Made by a program: the position numbers and the translations under genes
Source: an uncultured Methylophilus sp.
GTDB lineage: Bacteria; Pseudomonadota; Gammaproteobacteria; Burkholderiales; Methylophilaceae
Reading direction: 5' to 3'
Assembly: GCA_936943315.1 (NCBI GenBank)
Contig: CAKZJM010000391.1
Coordinates: 1 to 13,037, forward strand
DNA: 13,037 nucleotides
Shown: positions 1 to 6,994 of the stretch, piece after piece
Position numbering within the stretch: the stretch's first letter is position 1
How the letters are laid out: every line of letters begins with the position of its first letter
Notes under the pieces: generated by a model
Databases searched by the model: none
Told to the model about the DNA's origin: nothing
The model's input: only the letters and a program-made list of their open reading frames with translations

Positions 1-1922
1 CCCGCCGTTACCACGGGTTGCTGACGGCCTCATTGCCAACGCCGCTGGGGCGCATCGTCATGTTAAACCATCTCTCAGAGCAGGTGATTCGAGCTGATGG
101 CATGCGGATAGACCTCACTGCCGAGGAGTTTAGCGGCCGCCGATTGCATATGCCCGGGTCTCAGTATTTAAAAGAATTTCGCCTTGAAATGGGCTTGCCG
201 ATCTGGCGCTACGATATTGATGGCATGATCCTGGAAAAGCGCGTGCTGATGCCTTATGGACAGAATACGGCGCATATTACTTACGAGTTGATAGAAGGTG
301 ACCTGCTACAAATTGAACTGCGTCCTTCTATTCATTTCCGCCCGCAAGAAGCCACGGTAGAACGCGAGTTCGCAAAAGAGTACACCCTGGTCGTCAAAGA
401 TGACCTGTTCGAAATTCATGGCGGCGATCCCTATCCGCCGCTACGGTTGTGTATCTGCGGCGAACATGCCATTTTTATTATGGACAGGCGGAAATATTCT
501 GATATTCACTTTCGCGTGGAAGAAGCCCGTGGTTACCCGCACACTGGTCATCACTGGAGTCCGGGGGCGTTTGCACTCACCATGGTCAAAGGCAAGCCAT
601 CGACCCTGATTGCCTCTACCGAGACATTGGACGTCATCCGCTCCAAACTGCCCGAGGCCGCTAAACTCGTTGAACTCAGCCGCCGGCAGGGGTTATTACA
701 ATCAGCTTCTCCAAGCTTGCAACATGGTATGGGGGCAGAGCTGGTGCTTGCTGCAGACCAGTTTATTATCACGCCAGCAGGCCGGCCTGATGAAGCGGTA
801 AGCGCCAAGGCCTCAGGCAGTGAAGCGAGAACCATCATTGCGGGGTATCACTGGTTTACCGATTGGGGCCGTGACACCATGATTAGCCTAGAAGGGTTGA
901 CCCTGGTGACAGGGCGCCAGCAAGAGGCTGGTTATATTTTGCGTACCTTCGCCAATCATGTGCGCGATGGCCTGATTCCGAATATGTTTCCCGAGCACGA
1001 CAATACCGGTGTTTACCATACAGCAGATGCCACCCTGTGGTTTTTTCATGCCTTGCATCGCTATGTTTCCGCCACGCAGGATAAAGAAACCTTGCGGGCC
1101 ATTTTGCCGAAACTGATTGATATTGTGGAACATCATTTACGTGGCACACAATTTAATATCGGCATTGACCCTGCGGATGGCTTGCTGAAACAGGGTGCAG
1201 AAGGGTATCAATTGACCTGGATGGATGCCAAAGTGAATGGGTGGGTGGTGACACCGCGCCGCGGCAAGGCGGTAGAGTTGAATGCCTTGTGGTACAACGC
1301 TGTGCGCCTGCTGACCACATGGATTGGCCAGGAAGATGGCGAGCATGCCACGGCCTGGCTGCAAGAAATCGCCGAACAGGCTTATCAATCTTTTAACGAC
1401 AGGTTCTGGTATGCCAAAGGCGGCTATCTGTACGATGTGGTGGATGGTGAAAGCGGCGACGATACCGCTTGCCGCCCCAATCAACTGTTAGCTATCTCGC
1501 TAGATCACGAAGTGCTGCACAAAAACAAATGGCAACCTGTTTTTGAGACCGCGAAAAGAGAATTGCTCACCCCGTATGGCTTGCGTTCTTTGTCCAAGGG
1601 GCATCCGGATTATAAATTGGCCTATGTGGGGGACCTGATGGCCAGGGACGCCGCCTACCACCAAGGCACCGTATGGGGGTGGCTCATCGGCCTCTATATT
1701 GATGCCTGGTTAAAAGTAGAACCTGGTGCTCAGTCGCAAGCGCATCAATTTCTACTTGGTTTTGACCAGCACCTGAATCAAGCAGGCATAGGCACCATTA
1801 GCGAGGTCTTTGATGCTGAAGCGCCTTTCACACCGGGCGGCTGTATCTCGCAAGCCTGGAGTGTAGGCGAAGTGTTACGCTGTCTCGCTAAAACCGCCTC
1901 CCCACTTCCCATCATTCAGTGA
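1..1922 (+). CDS. Glycogen debranching enzyme (amylo-alpha-1,6-glucosidase, GH133-like), 5'-truncated by window edge
   Basis: This is a cytoplasmic enzyme expected to hydrolyse alpha-1,6 branch points in glycogen-type glucans. The frame is already open at base 3 and encodes RRYHGLL before the first possible TTG at base 18. RRYHGLL is typical of the N-terminal domain of bacterial debranching enzymes, so the true start lies upstream of the window and about 640 residues are visible. The N-terminal GDE_N-like domain spans roughly the first 230 residues. The C-terminal (alpha/alpha)6-barrel domain follows, with the family blocks WFTDWGRDTMISLEGL (near bases 849-900), LTWMDAK (near 1212-1232), a YHxGTVWxWLIG block (near 1659-1692) and QAWSVGEVLR close to the end. 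The gene ends 16 bp before the convergent lipoprotein gene. Nothing connects it to the amide/urea genes. The family call is firm; the exact substrate is not. Confidence 0.9.
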   Translation, partial: RRYHGLLTASLPTPLGRIVMLNHLSEQVIRADGMRIDLTAEEFSGRRLHMPGSQYLKEFRLEMGLPIWRYDIDGMILEKRVLMPYGQNTAHITYELIEGDLLQIELRPSIHFRPQEATVEREFAKEYTLVVKDDLFEIHGGDPYPPLRLCICGEHAIFIMDRRKYSDIHFRVEEARGYPHTGHHWSPGAFALTMVKGKPSTLIASTETLDVIRSKLPEAAKLVELSRRQGLLQSASPSLQHGMGAELVLAADQFIITPAGRPDEAVSAKASGSEARTIIAGYHWFTDWGRDTMISLEGLTLVTGRQQEAGYILRTFANHVRDGLIPNMFPEHDNTGVYHTADATLWFFHALHRYVSATQDKETLRAILPKLIDIVEHHLRGTQFNIGIDPADGLLKQGAEGYQLTWMDAKVNGWVVTPRRGKAVELNALWYNAVRLLTTWIGQEDGEHATAWLQEIAEQAYQSFNDRFWYAKGGYLYDVVDGESGDDTACRPNQLLAISLDHEVLHKNKWQPVFETAKRELLTPYGLRSLSKGHPDYKLAYVGDLMARDAAYHQGTVWGWLIGLYIDAWLKVEPGAQSQAHQFLLGFDQHLNQAGIGTISEVFDAEAPFTPGGCISQAWSVGEVLRCLAKTASPLPIIQ

Positions 1923-1938
1923 TCCACCCAACCTGGTT

Positions 1939-2544
1939 TTATTTGATATTCCGGATCGCCATCCAACCTGAGTCATGCATGCAGGCGACAAAAGCACGTT
2001 TGTAGGTTTGTGTCTTGTAATCCGGCAAATAAGCAGGCCCCAGCTTTTTCTCACAAGCGACCTGATCCCGTTTTAACTGGTCAGGAAACGCACCCATTTT
2101 CCACCAGGAATTAATCGAGTACTCAACATCCGGCCCATCGTTCGCGGTGGAGTGAGGGGCTGATTGCTCTTCAACTGGGACTTCTGCCACAACTGCTGGT
2201 TTAAGGCTCTCGGTTTTAGTTTCAGAAGGCTGTGGGGTTTTCGCAACATTCTCTTTCGTTTTCTTTGGAGGAGGCGTTTCAGACAGCTCAATAAATGGGC
2301 TAGGTTTTGCCTGCAAATCTGCCCTATTGTCTGAAGATTTTATAGTTGCAAAAAGTGGGTCTAGTGCATCCGCTTTTGGTTTTTGCCAGCCTTTTTCAGC
2401 GAGACAGTTTGAGAGTTGTTCACCACTCCCACGGCAAGCCTGGTGCGCCCTTTCGATGTCTTGTGGCGAGCCACCCCTCTTATAAGAGACCTCGCCGCAG
2501 CCGATTAATAAAGTGGTTAAAGCTAAGTAAGTTAAAAGACGCAT
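1939..2544 (-). CDS. Small lipoprotein with two Cys-pair/GW modules, function unknown
   Basis: The 201-residue product begins with a short hydrophobic signal and a lipobox, LLIG followed by Cys16, so it is predicted to be a lipid-anchored envelope protein. Two similar cysteine modules are visible. The N-terminal one has Cys37 and Cys47 followed by Gly-Trp at 52-53. The C-terminal one has Cys164 and Cys188 followed by Gly-Trp at 193-194. In each, an AC motif opens the module and a C(L/M)xxxGW motif closes it. They are joined by a linker of about 90 residues rich in Pro, Lys, Glu and Ser, with no predicted fold. A weak ribosome site (GGACAGG on the - strand) precedes the ATG. The gene is convergent with the debranching gene and divergent from fmdC. 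I do not recognise the family by function; periplasmic disulfides are an inference from the cysteine pairs. Confidence 0.8.
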   Translation of the reverse strand: MRLLTYLALTTLLIGCGEVSYKRGGSPQDIERAHQACRGSGEQLSNCLAEKGWQKPKADALDPLFATIKSSDNRADLQAKPSPFIELSETPPPKKTKENVAKTPQPSETKTESLKPAVVAEVPVEEQSAPHSTANDGPDVEYSINSWWKMGAFPDQLKRDQVACEKKLGPAYLPDYKTQTYKRAFVACMHDSGWMAIRNIK

Positions 2545-2706
2545 TGCCTGTCCAGTTCTCCATTTGTTATGCGCAGTCTAGCCGCGTTTTGTCGTCCGCA
2601 TCACTACGCAAATTGACGTATTTGTCCTACACACCCCTCTCGTTAAGCTGAGCGCAAGTTTTGATCAACTGTGATTGTTTGAATTTAACGAGAAAGGGAG
2701 TTTTTG
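2545..2706. promoter_or_regulatory. Divergent intergenic control region between the lipoprotein gene and fmdC, with a leader inverted repeat
   Basis: The 162-bp gap must hold the promoters of the - strand lipoprotein gene and of the + strand fmd genes. I could not identify a convincing sigma-70 or sigma-54 promoter. TTGACG at 2613-2618 is -35-like but has no good -10 at the right distance. A perfect 9-bp inverted repeat is present: TCTCGTTAA (2638-2646) and TTAACGAGA (2685-2693), with a 38-base loop that contains the palindrome TTGATCAA (2661-2668). The right arm ends three bases before the fmdC Shine-Dalgarno GGGAG (2696-2700), so a hairpin in the leader RNA would sit against the ribosome site. 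It could equally be a protein operator. Confidence 0.4.
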
Positions 2707-3906
2707 ATGAACAACTTGAAAAAATGTGCCTTGCACACTGCAGTATTAATGGCTTGTGCTTTGGGTTCACAACTGGCAAACGCAGGTGCCACCATTAGTT
2801 TTGGTGAAGATAAGTATATTAGCGCAGGTTTCGGTTTTATTACTAGTTACAACTCTGTTGAGGATGCAGCAAACAGCAACAGTGACCGTTCCCATAACTT
2901 TAGCTTAGACAGTGCCCGTTTGTATTTGTCCGGTTCTTTTAACAAGTACATCAAAGGGATGCTGAACACAGAGAAATCTGGTGGCGGCAGTGATGTCGGA
3001 AGTAACGTCGAAGTTATCGATGCTAACGTGCAGTTTCAATTAACGCCTGAAGTGGCAATCTGGGCAGGTCGTTTTCTGTCACCTAGTGATCGCGCCAACA
3101 TGGCAGGTCCTTACTACTCAATGGGTGGTGGCTACTGGGCAAATATCGCTTCACGCTATGGCTGGAACGGTGGTGTGATTGGCCGTGATGAAGGTGTTGC
3201 CGTTGTGACCAGCTTTTTGGAAGATCATCTGGCAGTGTCCTTCGGTGCCTTCGAGGGTGACAAAATTTTCCGCTTTAGCGGCGTAGGTGCGCAATCTCAG
3301 TCTACTACTACAAAAGATAACTTGATGTATGCCGGTCGTGTGCAGTATGACTTCTGGGATGCCGAACCTGGTTATTACGGTACCGGTAACTACTTTGGCG
3401 CTAAAGATATCCTTGCCATTGGTGTGGCTGGCCGCTACAAAAAAGATGGTTCTGTGAGTCCGACTGGTACGGTAGGCGACTACAAATCTTACAGCGTCGA
3501 CTTCCTGTTAGAGAAAAAAGATGTCGGTCCTGGTACGTTCTCAGCTGAAGCCGCTTACTACTACTACGATACAGACAATGTCTTCAGAGGCGAGCAAGGT
3601 AAAGCTTATTCTGCTGGTTTAGGCTACTTGTTCCAGGAACAAGTAGGCTGGGGTAAATTCATGCCGATTATTCGTTATCAGAAATTTGATGCGGATGGTA
3701 CGACAAGTTTCAGCGCAGCAACAGTCTCATCAGCAGCTACATTTACCAACACTACAGGTAGCGGCAGCAGCAAGCGTTTCGAGGTAGGTACTAACTACAT
3801 CATCGCGCCATACAACGCTACATTGACAGCAACTGTCGGTAAGCAAGACACACCGAGTACCTCTAGCGATAACTTCGTCAAAGTCGCCTTGCAGATGCAG
3901 TTCTAA
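2707..3906 (+). CDS. fmdC: Outer-membrane porin of the amide/urea cluster (FmdC-like)
   Basis: This is a 399-residue beta-barrel protein predicted to let short-chain amides and urea through the outer membrane. The start is the ATG at 2707, six bases after GGGAG (2696-2700); the in-frame TTG just before it is not needed. Residues 1-26 form a Sec signal peptide with a LANA cleavage site before Gly27. The mature part is rich in alternating polar/aromatic strands (for example LYLSGSFNKYIKGML, FLLEKKDVGPGTFSAEAAYYY) and Gly/Ser/Thr loops, and it ends in a terminal Phe (ALQMQF), the usual barrel-assembly signal. It lies 41 bp upstream of fmdA. The name follows from position and family, since a porin FmdC is described with the Methylophilus methylotrophus amide genes. 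Substrate selectivity cannot be read from the sequence. Confidence 0.82.
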   Translation: MNNLKKCALHTAVLMACALGSQLANAGATISFGEDKYISAGFGFITSYNSVEDAANSNSDRSHNFSLDSARLYLSGSFNKYIKGMLNTEKSGGGSDVGSNVEVIDANVQFQLTPEVAIWAGRFLSPSDRANMAGPYYSMGGGYWANIASRYGWNGGVIGRDEGVAVVTSFLEDHLAVSFGAFEGDKIFRFSGVGAQSQSTTTKDNLMYAGRVQYDFWDAEPGYYGTGNYFGAKDILAIGVAGRYKKDGSVSPTGTVGDYKSYSVDFLLEKKDVGPGTFSAEAAYYYYDTDNVFRGEQGKAYSAGLGYLFQEQVGWGKFMPIIRYQKFDADGTTSFSAATVSSAATFTNTTGSGSSKRFEVGTNYIIAPYNATLTATVGKQDTPSTSSDNFVKVALQMQF

Positions 3907-3947
3907 AAAACACCTTATAACCCTTTCCCACAAAGGAGATGAGCGTA

Positions 3948-5171
3948 ATGAAAACAATAGTGAAGTTGGATTTGGATAAGAAACCCTGGGAGCAGGACGG
4001 TCAGATTCATAACCGTTGGCATCCTGACCTGCCCATGGTTGCCATGGTCAAGCCAGGCGATGAGTTCCGTGTGGAATGTATGGACTGGACCGGTGGCCAG
4101 ATTGGCAACAACGACAGCTCCAATGACATTCGTGACGTGGACTTGACCCAGGTGCACTACCTGAGTGGCCCGATTGGTGTCGAAGGCGCTGAACCGGGCG
4201 ACCTGATGGTAGTGGATATTCTGGATGTGGGTACGTTTGAAGACTCGCAATGGGGCTTTAACGGCTTGTTTGCCAAAGAGAATGGCGGCGGTTTCCTGAC
4301 TGACCATTTCCCTGAAGCCAGCAAATCCATCTGGGATTTCCATGGCGTCTACACGACTTCCCGCCATGTGCCAAAAGTCCGTTACGCTGGCATTATGCAC
4401 CCGGGTTTGATCGGCTGCCTGCCATCACGTGAGTTGCTTGAAAAATGGAACGAACGTGAAGCAGCGCTGATTGCTACAGACCCAAACCGCGTGCCAGCAC
4501 TGGCATTGCCACCAGAGCCACAGTCTGCCGTGATGGGCAAACTGACTGGGGACGCTGCCAAGAAAGCCGCGATGGAAGGTGCACGTACAGTGCCACCACG
4601 TGACCACGGCGGTAACTGCGACATCAAGAACCTGACCAAAGGCTCTAAAGTGTACTTCCCGGTCTATGTGAAAGACGGTGGCCTCTCCATGGGTGACCTG
4701 CACTTCTCACAAGGCGACGGTGAAATCACCTTCTGCGGCGCGATTGAAATGGCCGGTTACCTCGATATCAAGGTTAGCCTGATCAAAGACGGCGTGAAGA
4801 AATACGGTATCAAGAACCCGATCTTCCAGCCCAGCCCGATCACGCCAACGTATCGCGATTATGTGATTTTTGAAGGGATTTCAGTAGATGAAGCTGGCAA
4901 GCAACACTACCTGGATGTGCACGTGGCTTACCGCCAGGCTTGTTTGAACGCGATTGAGTATCTGAAGAAATTTGGTTACAGCGGCGAACAGGCGGTGTCT
5001 ATCCTCGGCACTGCGCCGGTAGAAGGGCATATCAGCGGCATTGTTGATATTCCTAACGCCTGCGCCACTTTATGGATTCCGACCGAGATCTTCGAGTTTG
5101 ATATCCGGCCAAATGCCGACGGGCCGAAGATCATGGTGCCTCCGGGTGTAGATGTTTCCTTTACTTCATAA
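3948..5171 (+). CDS. fmdA: Formamidase (FmdA/AmdA acetamidase-formamidase family)
   Basis: This cytoplasmic enzyme hydrolyses formamide to formate and ammonia and may accept other short amides. The start is the ATG at 3948, which gives 407 residues, the length I recall for Methylophilus formamidase. An earlier ATG at 3939 abuts the ribosome site AAAGGAG (3932-3938) directly, so it is too close to be used. Family blocks run along the protein: NRWHPDLPM near residue 22, HPGLIG near 150, PRDHGGNCDIKNL near 220, and the GDLHFSQGDGE signature near 250 with FCGAIE following. The order and spacing are those of PF03069 proteins, so no truncation is seen. This family is unrelated to the nitrilase-type formamidase AmiF. 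The fmdB ribosome site overlaps the stop codon, indicating co-transcription. Formate would feed methylotrophic C1 oxidation; that role is inferred. Confidence 0.93.
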   Translation: MKTIVKLDLDKKPWEQDGQIHNRWHPDLPMVAMVKPGDEFRVECMDWTGGQIGNNDSSNDIRDVDLTQVHYLSGPIGVEGAEPGDLMVVDILDVGTFEDSQWGFNGLFAKENGGGFLTDHFPEASKSIWDFHGVYTTSRHVPKVRYAGIMHPGLIGCLPSRELLEKWNEREAALIATDPNRVPALALPPEPQSAVMGKLTGDAAKKAAMEGARTVPPRDHGGNCDIKNLTKGSKVYFPVYVKDGGLSMGDLHFSQGDGEITFCGAIEMAGYLDIKVSLIKDGVKKYGIKNPIFQPSPITPTYRDYVIFEGISVDEAGKQHYLDVHVAYRQACLNAIEYLKKFGYSGEQAVSILGTAPVEGHISGIVDIPNACATLWIPTEIFEFDIRPNADGPKIMVPPGVDVSFTS

Positions 5172-5182
5172 GGAGTGCGCAG

Positions 5183-5521
5183 ATGCCTTTATACGAATAT
5201 GAGTGTGACAGTTGTGGCGTGTTTACCGCGCTACGCAAAATGAGTGATTCCAGTTTGCCTGCCGAGTGTGATTGTTGTGGTGCTGTCAGCCCACGCATCC
5301 TGTCTGTGCCCAAACTGGCCATCATGGACAAACTGCAACGGTCCGCCCATGAACGTAACGAGAAGTCTGCGCATGAGCCACGGAGTGCTCGCCGGTCAAG
5401 TTGTGGTTGCACAGGTTCTCATACCTGTAAAACCACCACCAAGGTCAATCAGGATACCGGCAAGCTCCCTATGCAGATGCAAACCAAGAAAACTGCACGG
5501 CCCTGGATGATCGGCCATTAA
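5183..5521 (+). CDS. fmdB: FmdB-family zinc-ribbon protein, putative regulator of formamidase
   Basis: This 112-residue protein starts at ATG 5183, seven bases after AGGAG (5171-5175), which overlaps the fmdA stop. The first 45 residues match the FmdB/CxxC zinc-ribbon family: MPLYEYEC with Cys8-x-x-Cys11, then Cys29 and Cys32 in ECDCCG, then a PRILSVP strand. The rest is basic and low in complexity, with two SAHE copies near residues 54 and 62. It also has a second cysteine group, Cys74-x-Cys76-x5-Cys82, with His80 between. FmdB of Methylophilus was proposed to regulate fmdA expression; the biochemical role of the family is not well established. It could be a metal-binding accessory protein for the formamidase instead. 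Identity as an FmdB-like zinc ribbon is clear, its function is not. Confidence 0.85.
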   Translation: MPLYEYECDSCGVFTALRKMSDSSLPAECDCCGAVSPRILSVPKLAIMDKLQRSAHERNEKSAHEPRSARRSSCGCTGSHTCKTTTKVNQDTGKLPMQMQTKKTARPWMIGH

Positions 5522-5550
5522 GCTGATCGACCAATCAGGTTTGATCGGAC
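5508..5550 (+). repeat. Three TGATCG-based direct repeats with a hairpin upstream of urtA
   Basis: Three copies of TGATCGRMC occur in 43 bases: TGATCGGCC (5508-5516, inside the end of fmdB), TGATCGACC (5524-5532) and TGATCGGAC (5542-5550), with starts 16 and 18 bases apart. Bases 5523-5548 can also fold: CTGATC pairs with GATCGG (one G-U pair) and an inner ACC/GGT pairs around the loop AATCA. No U-run follows, so it is not an ordinary terminator. It may be an operator for urtA or an RNA element between fmdB and urtA. Confidence 0.35.
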
Positions 5551-5629
5551 ATCAGTTCGCATCCGGAAAAGTGAAGCAACAGATTGACTCAATGATTGTA
5601 TTTAATTGATTTTTCAAAGGAGAGAAGTA

Positions 5630-6868
5630 ATGAGTACCTTGAACAGAAGGGGTTTTATCAAAGGCGCAATGTTAGGCGCGATGATGGCAGCAGGTCTCGT
5701 TACCGGCCACGCATTTGCTGCGGATTATCCAACAGCAAAAGTAAACACCACAGGGTTGGCAGTGACTGACACCACTGTAAAAGTCGGTATTCTGCACTCT
5801 GCTACCGGCACCATGGCGATCAGTGAAACCGGTTCTATCCAGGCTGAAAAACTGGCGATTGAGCAGATTAATGCCATGGGCGGCATCTTGGGCCGCAAAA
5901 TTGAAGTGATTCAGGAAGACGGTGCTTCTGACTGGCCAACCTTTGCTGAAAAAGCGAAAAAGCTGCTGGAAAAAGACAAAGTGGCTTCTGTGATGGGTTG
6001 CTGGACATCCGCGTCACGTAAAGCGGCCTTGCCAGTGTTTGAAAAAGACAATGGCTTGCTGTTCTACCCAACGTTCTATGAAGGTTTGGAACAATCCAAA
6101 AACGTGTTTTACACAGGTCAGGAAGCGACACAGCAGATTCTGGCAGGGTTGGACTGGATCGCTAAAGAGAAAAAAGCGAAAACTTTTTACCTGATCGGTT
6201 CTGACTACATCTGGCCTCGTACTTCTATGAAAATTGCTCGTAAACATATCGAGCAACACTTGCATGGCACCGTGGTGGGTGAAGAGTACATCGCGCTGGG
6301 TGACACACAATTTGGTTCTGTGATCAACAAGATCAAACTGAAAAAACCTGACGTGATCTACGCAGCGGTTGTGGGCGGCAGTAACGTGGCCTGGTTCAAA
6401 CAGTTGAACGCGGCTGGCTTGAACTCTAGCAAACAAACCATGCTGACTATCTCAGTGACTGAAGATGAAGTATTGGGCATTGGCGGTGAAAACCTGGCTG
6501 GTTTCTACTCAGCAATGAAATACTTCCAGTCTCAAGACAACCCGGAAAACAAGAAATTTGTTGAAGCGTTCAAAAAACGCTGGGGTAAAGATGCTGTGAT
6601 TGGTGACGTGACCCAAGCGGCTTACCTGGGCCCATGGTTGTACAAAGCTGCGGTTGAGCGTGCAGGTAGCTTCGACGTAGACAAGGTACAAGCGGCATTG
6701 CCAGGCTACACCTTTAAAGATGCACCAGAAGGTCCAGTCACTGTGGAAGCCAACCACCACTTGACCACCAAGCTGCGTATCGGTCAATGGGGTAAAGATG
6801 GTCAGGCGAAAGTGGTTTACACCTCTGACTACATCAAACCTGATCCATTCCCAAAAGGCTACCAATAA
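5630..6868 (+). CDS. urtA: Urea/short-chain amide ABC transporter substrate-binding protein (UrtA, FmdD-like)
   Basis: This periplasmic protein binds urea and probably short amides and delivers them to UrtB/UrtC. The ATG at 5630 follows AAAGGAGAG (5616-5624); the in-frame TTG at 5606 is upstream of that site and is rejected. The 412-residue product starts with a twin-arginine signal (NRRGFIK at residues 5-11, hydrophobic stretch, AFA cleavage site near residue 30), so folded export through Tat is predicted. The mature part is a type I periplasmic binding fold (Peripla_BP_5). It has GILHSATGTMAISE near residue 52, GCWTSASRKA near 123 and the FYPTFYEGLEQSKNVFYTG block near 145, all characteristic of UrtA/FmdD. 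The neighbouring formamidase and urease favour dual amide/urea use, as reported for FmdD of Methylophilus methylotrophus. Which ligand dominates cannot be read here. Confidence 0.92.
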   Translation: MSTLNRRGFIKGAMLGAMMAAGLVTGHAFAADYPTAKVNTTGLAVTDTTVKVGILHSATGTMAISETGSIQAEKLAIEQINAMGGILGRKIEVIQEDGASDWPTFAEKAKKLLEKDKVASVMGCWTSASRKAALPVFEKDNGLLFYPTFYEGLEQSKNVFYTGQEATQQILAGLDWIAKEKKAKTFYLIGSDYIWPRTSMKIARKHIEQHLHGTVVGEEYIALGDTQFGSVINKIKLKKPDVIYAAVVGGSNVAWFKQLNAAGLNSSKQTMLTISVTEDEVLGIGGENLAGFYSAMKYFQSQDNPENKKFVEAFKKRWGKDAVIGDVTQAAYLGPWLYKAAVERAGSFDVDKVQAALPGYTFKDAPEGPVTVEANHHLTTKLRIGQWGKDGQAKVVYTSDYIKPDPFPKGYQ

Positions 6869-6903
6869 TTGTCGGCTAGCTGTTACGTAGTGTCTTAAAC
6901 GCA

Positions 6904-6936
6904 TAAACGGTAGCCGGAAACCCCGGCTACCGTTTA
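6904..6936 (+). promoter_or_regulatory. Perfect 14-bp hairpin between urtA and urtB, likely mRNA stabiliser or processing site
   Basis: TAAACGGTAGCCGG (6904-6917) and CCGGCTACCGTTTA (6923-6936) are perfectly complementary around the 5-base loop AAACC. The next bases are GCGCAAGTAG, with no U-tract, so this is not a standard intrinsic terminator. A stable hairpin just after the binding-protein gene of an ABC operon commonly blocks 3' exonucleases and keeps that message in excess over the membrane subunits; that role is inferred here. GGCTACC also occurs at 6857-6863 in the last codons of urtA and could pair with the left arm as a weaker alternative. Confidence 0.75.
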
Positions 6937-6994
6937 GCGCAAGTAGTAAACAATTTCACGCATTTAAGAGAAGTAGCATTTAAAGGAGACCGAT

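Noticed and set aside
1137..1484. 115-residue open frame on the - strand in the debranching gene
   Set aside because: It is wholly inside a conserved coding region, with no start signal and no recognisable domain.
2601..2706. Sigma-54 or sigma-70 promoter for fmdC
   Set aside because: There is no TGGCAC-N5-TTGC match. TTGACG at 2613 has no suitable -10, and TTGATC (2661) with TTTAAC (2684) would place the start too close to the ribosome site.
3939..3947. ATG at 3939 as the fmdA start
   Set aside because: The AAAGGAG site touches this ATG with no spacing, while the ATG at 3948 has normal spacing and gives the expected MKTIVKLDLD N-terminus.
5606..5629. TTG at 5606 as the urtA start
   Set aside because: It lies upstream of the strong AAAGGAGAG site and would place extra residues ahead of the twin-arginine signal peptide.
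6014..6436. 140-residue open frame on the - strand in urtA
   Set aside because: It lies opposite conserved UrtA blocks and reads as a shadow of that gene.
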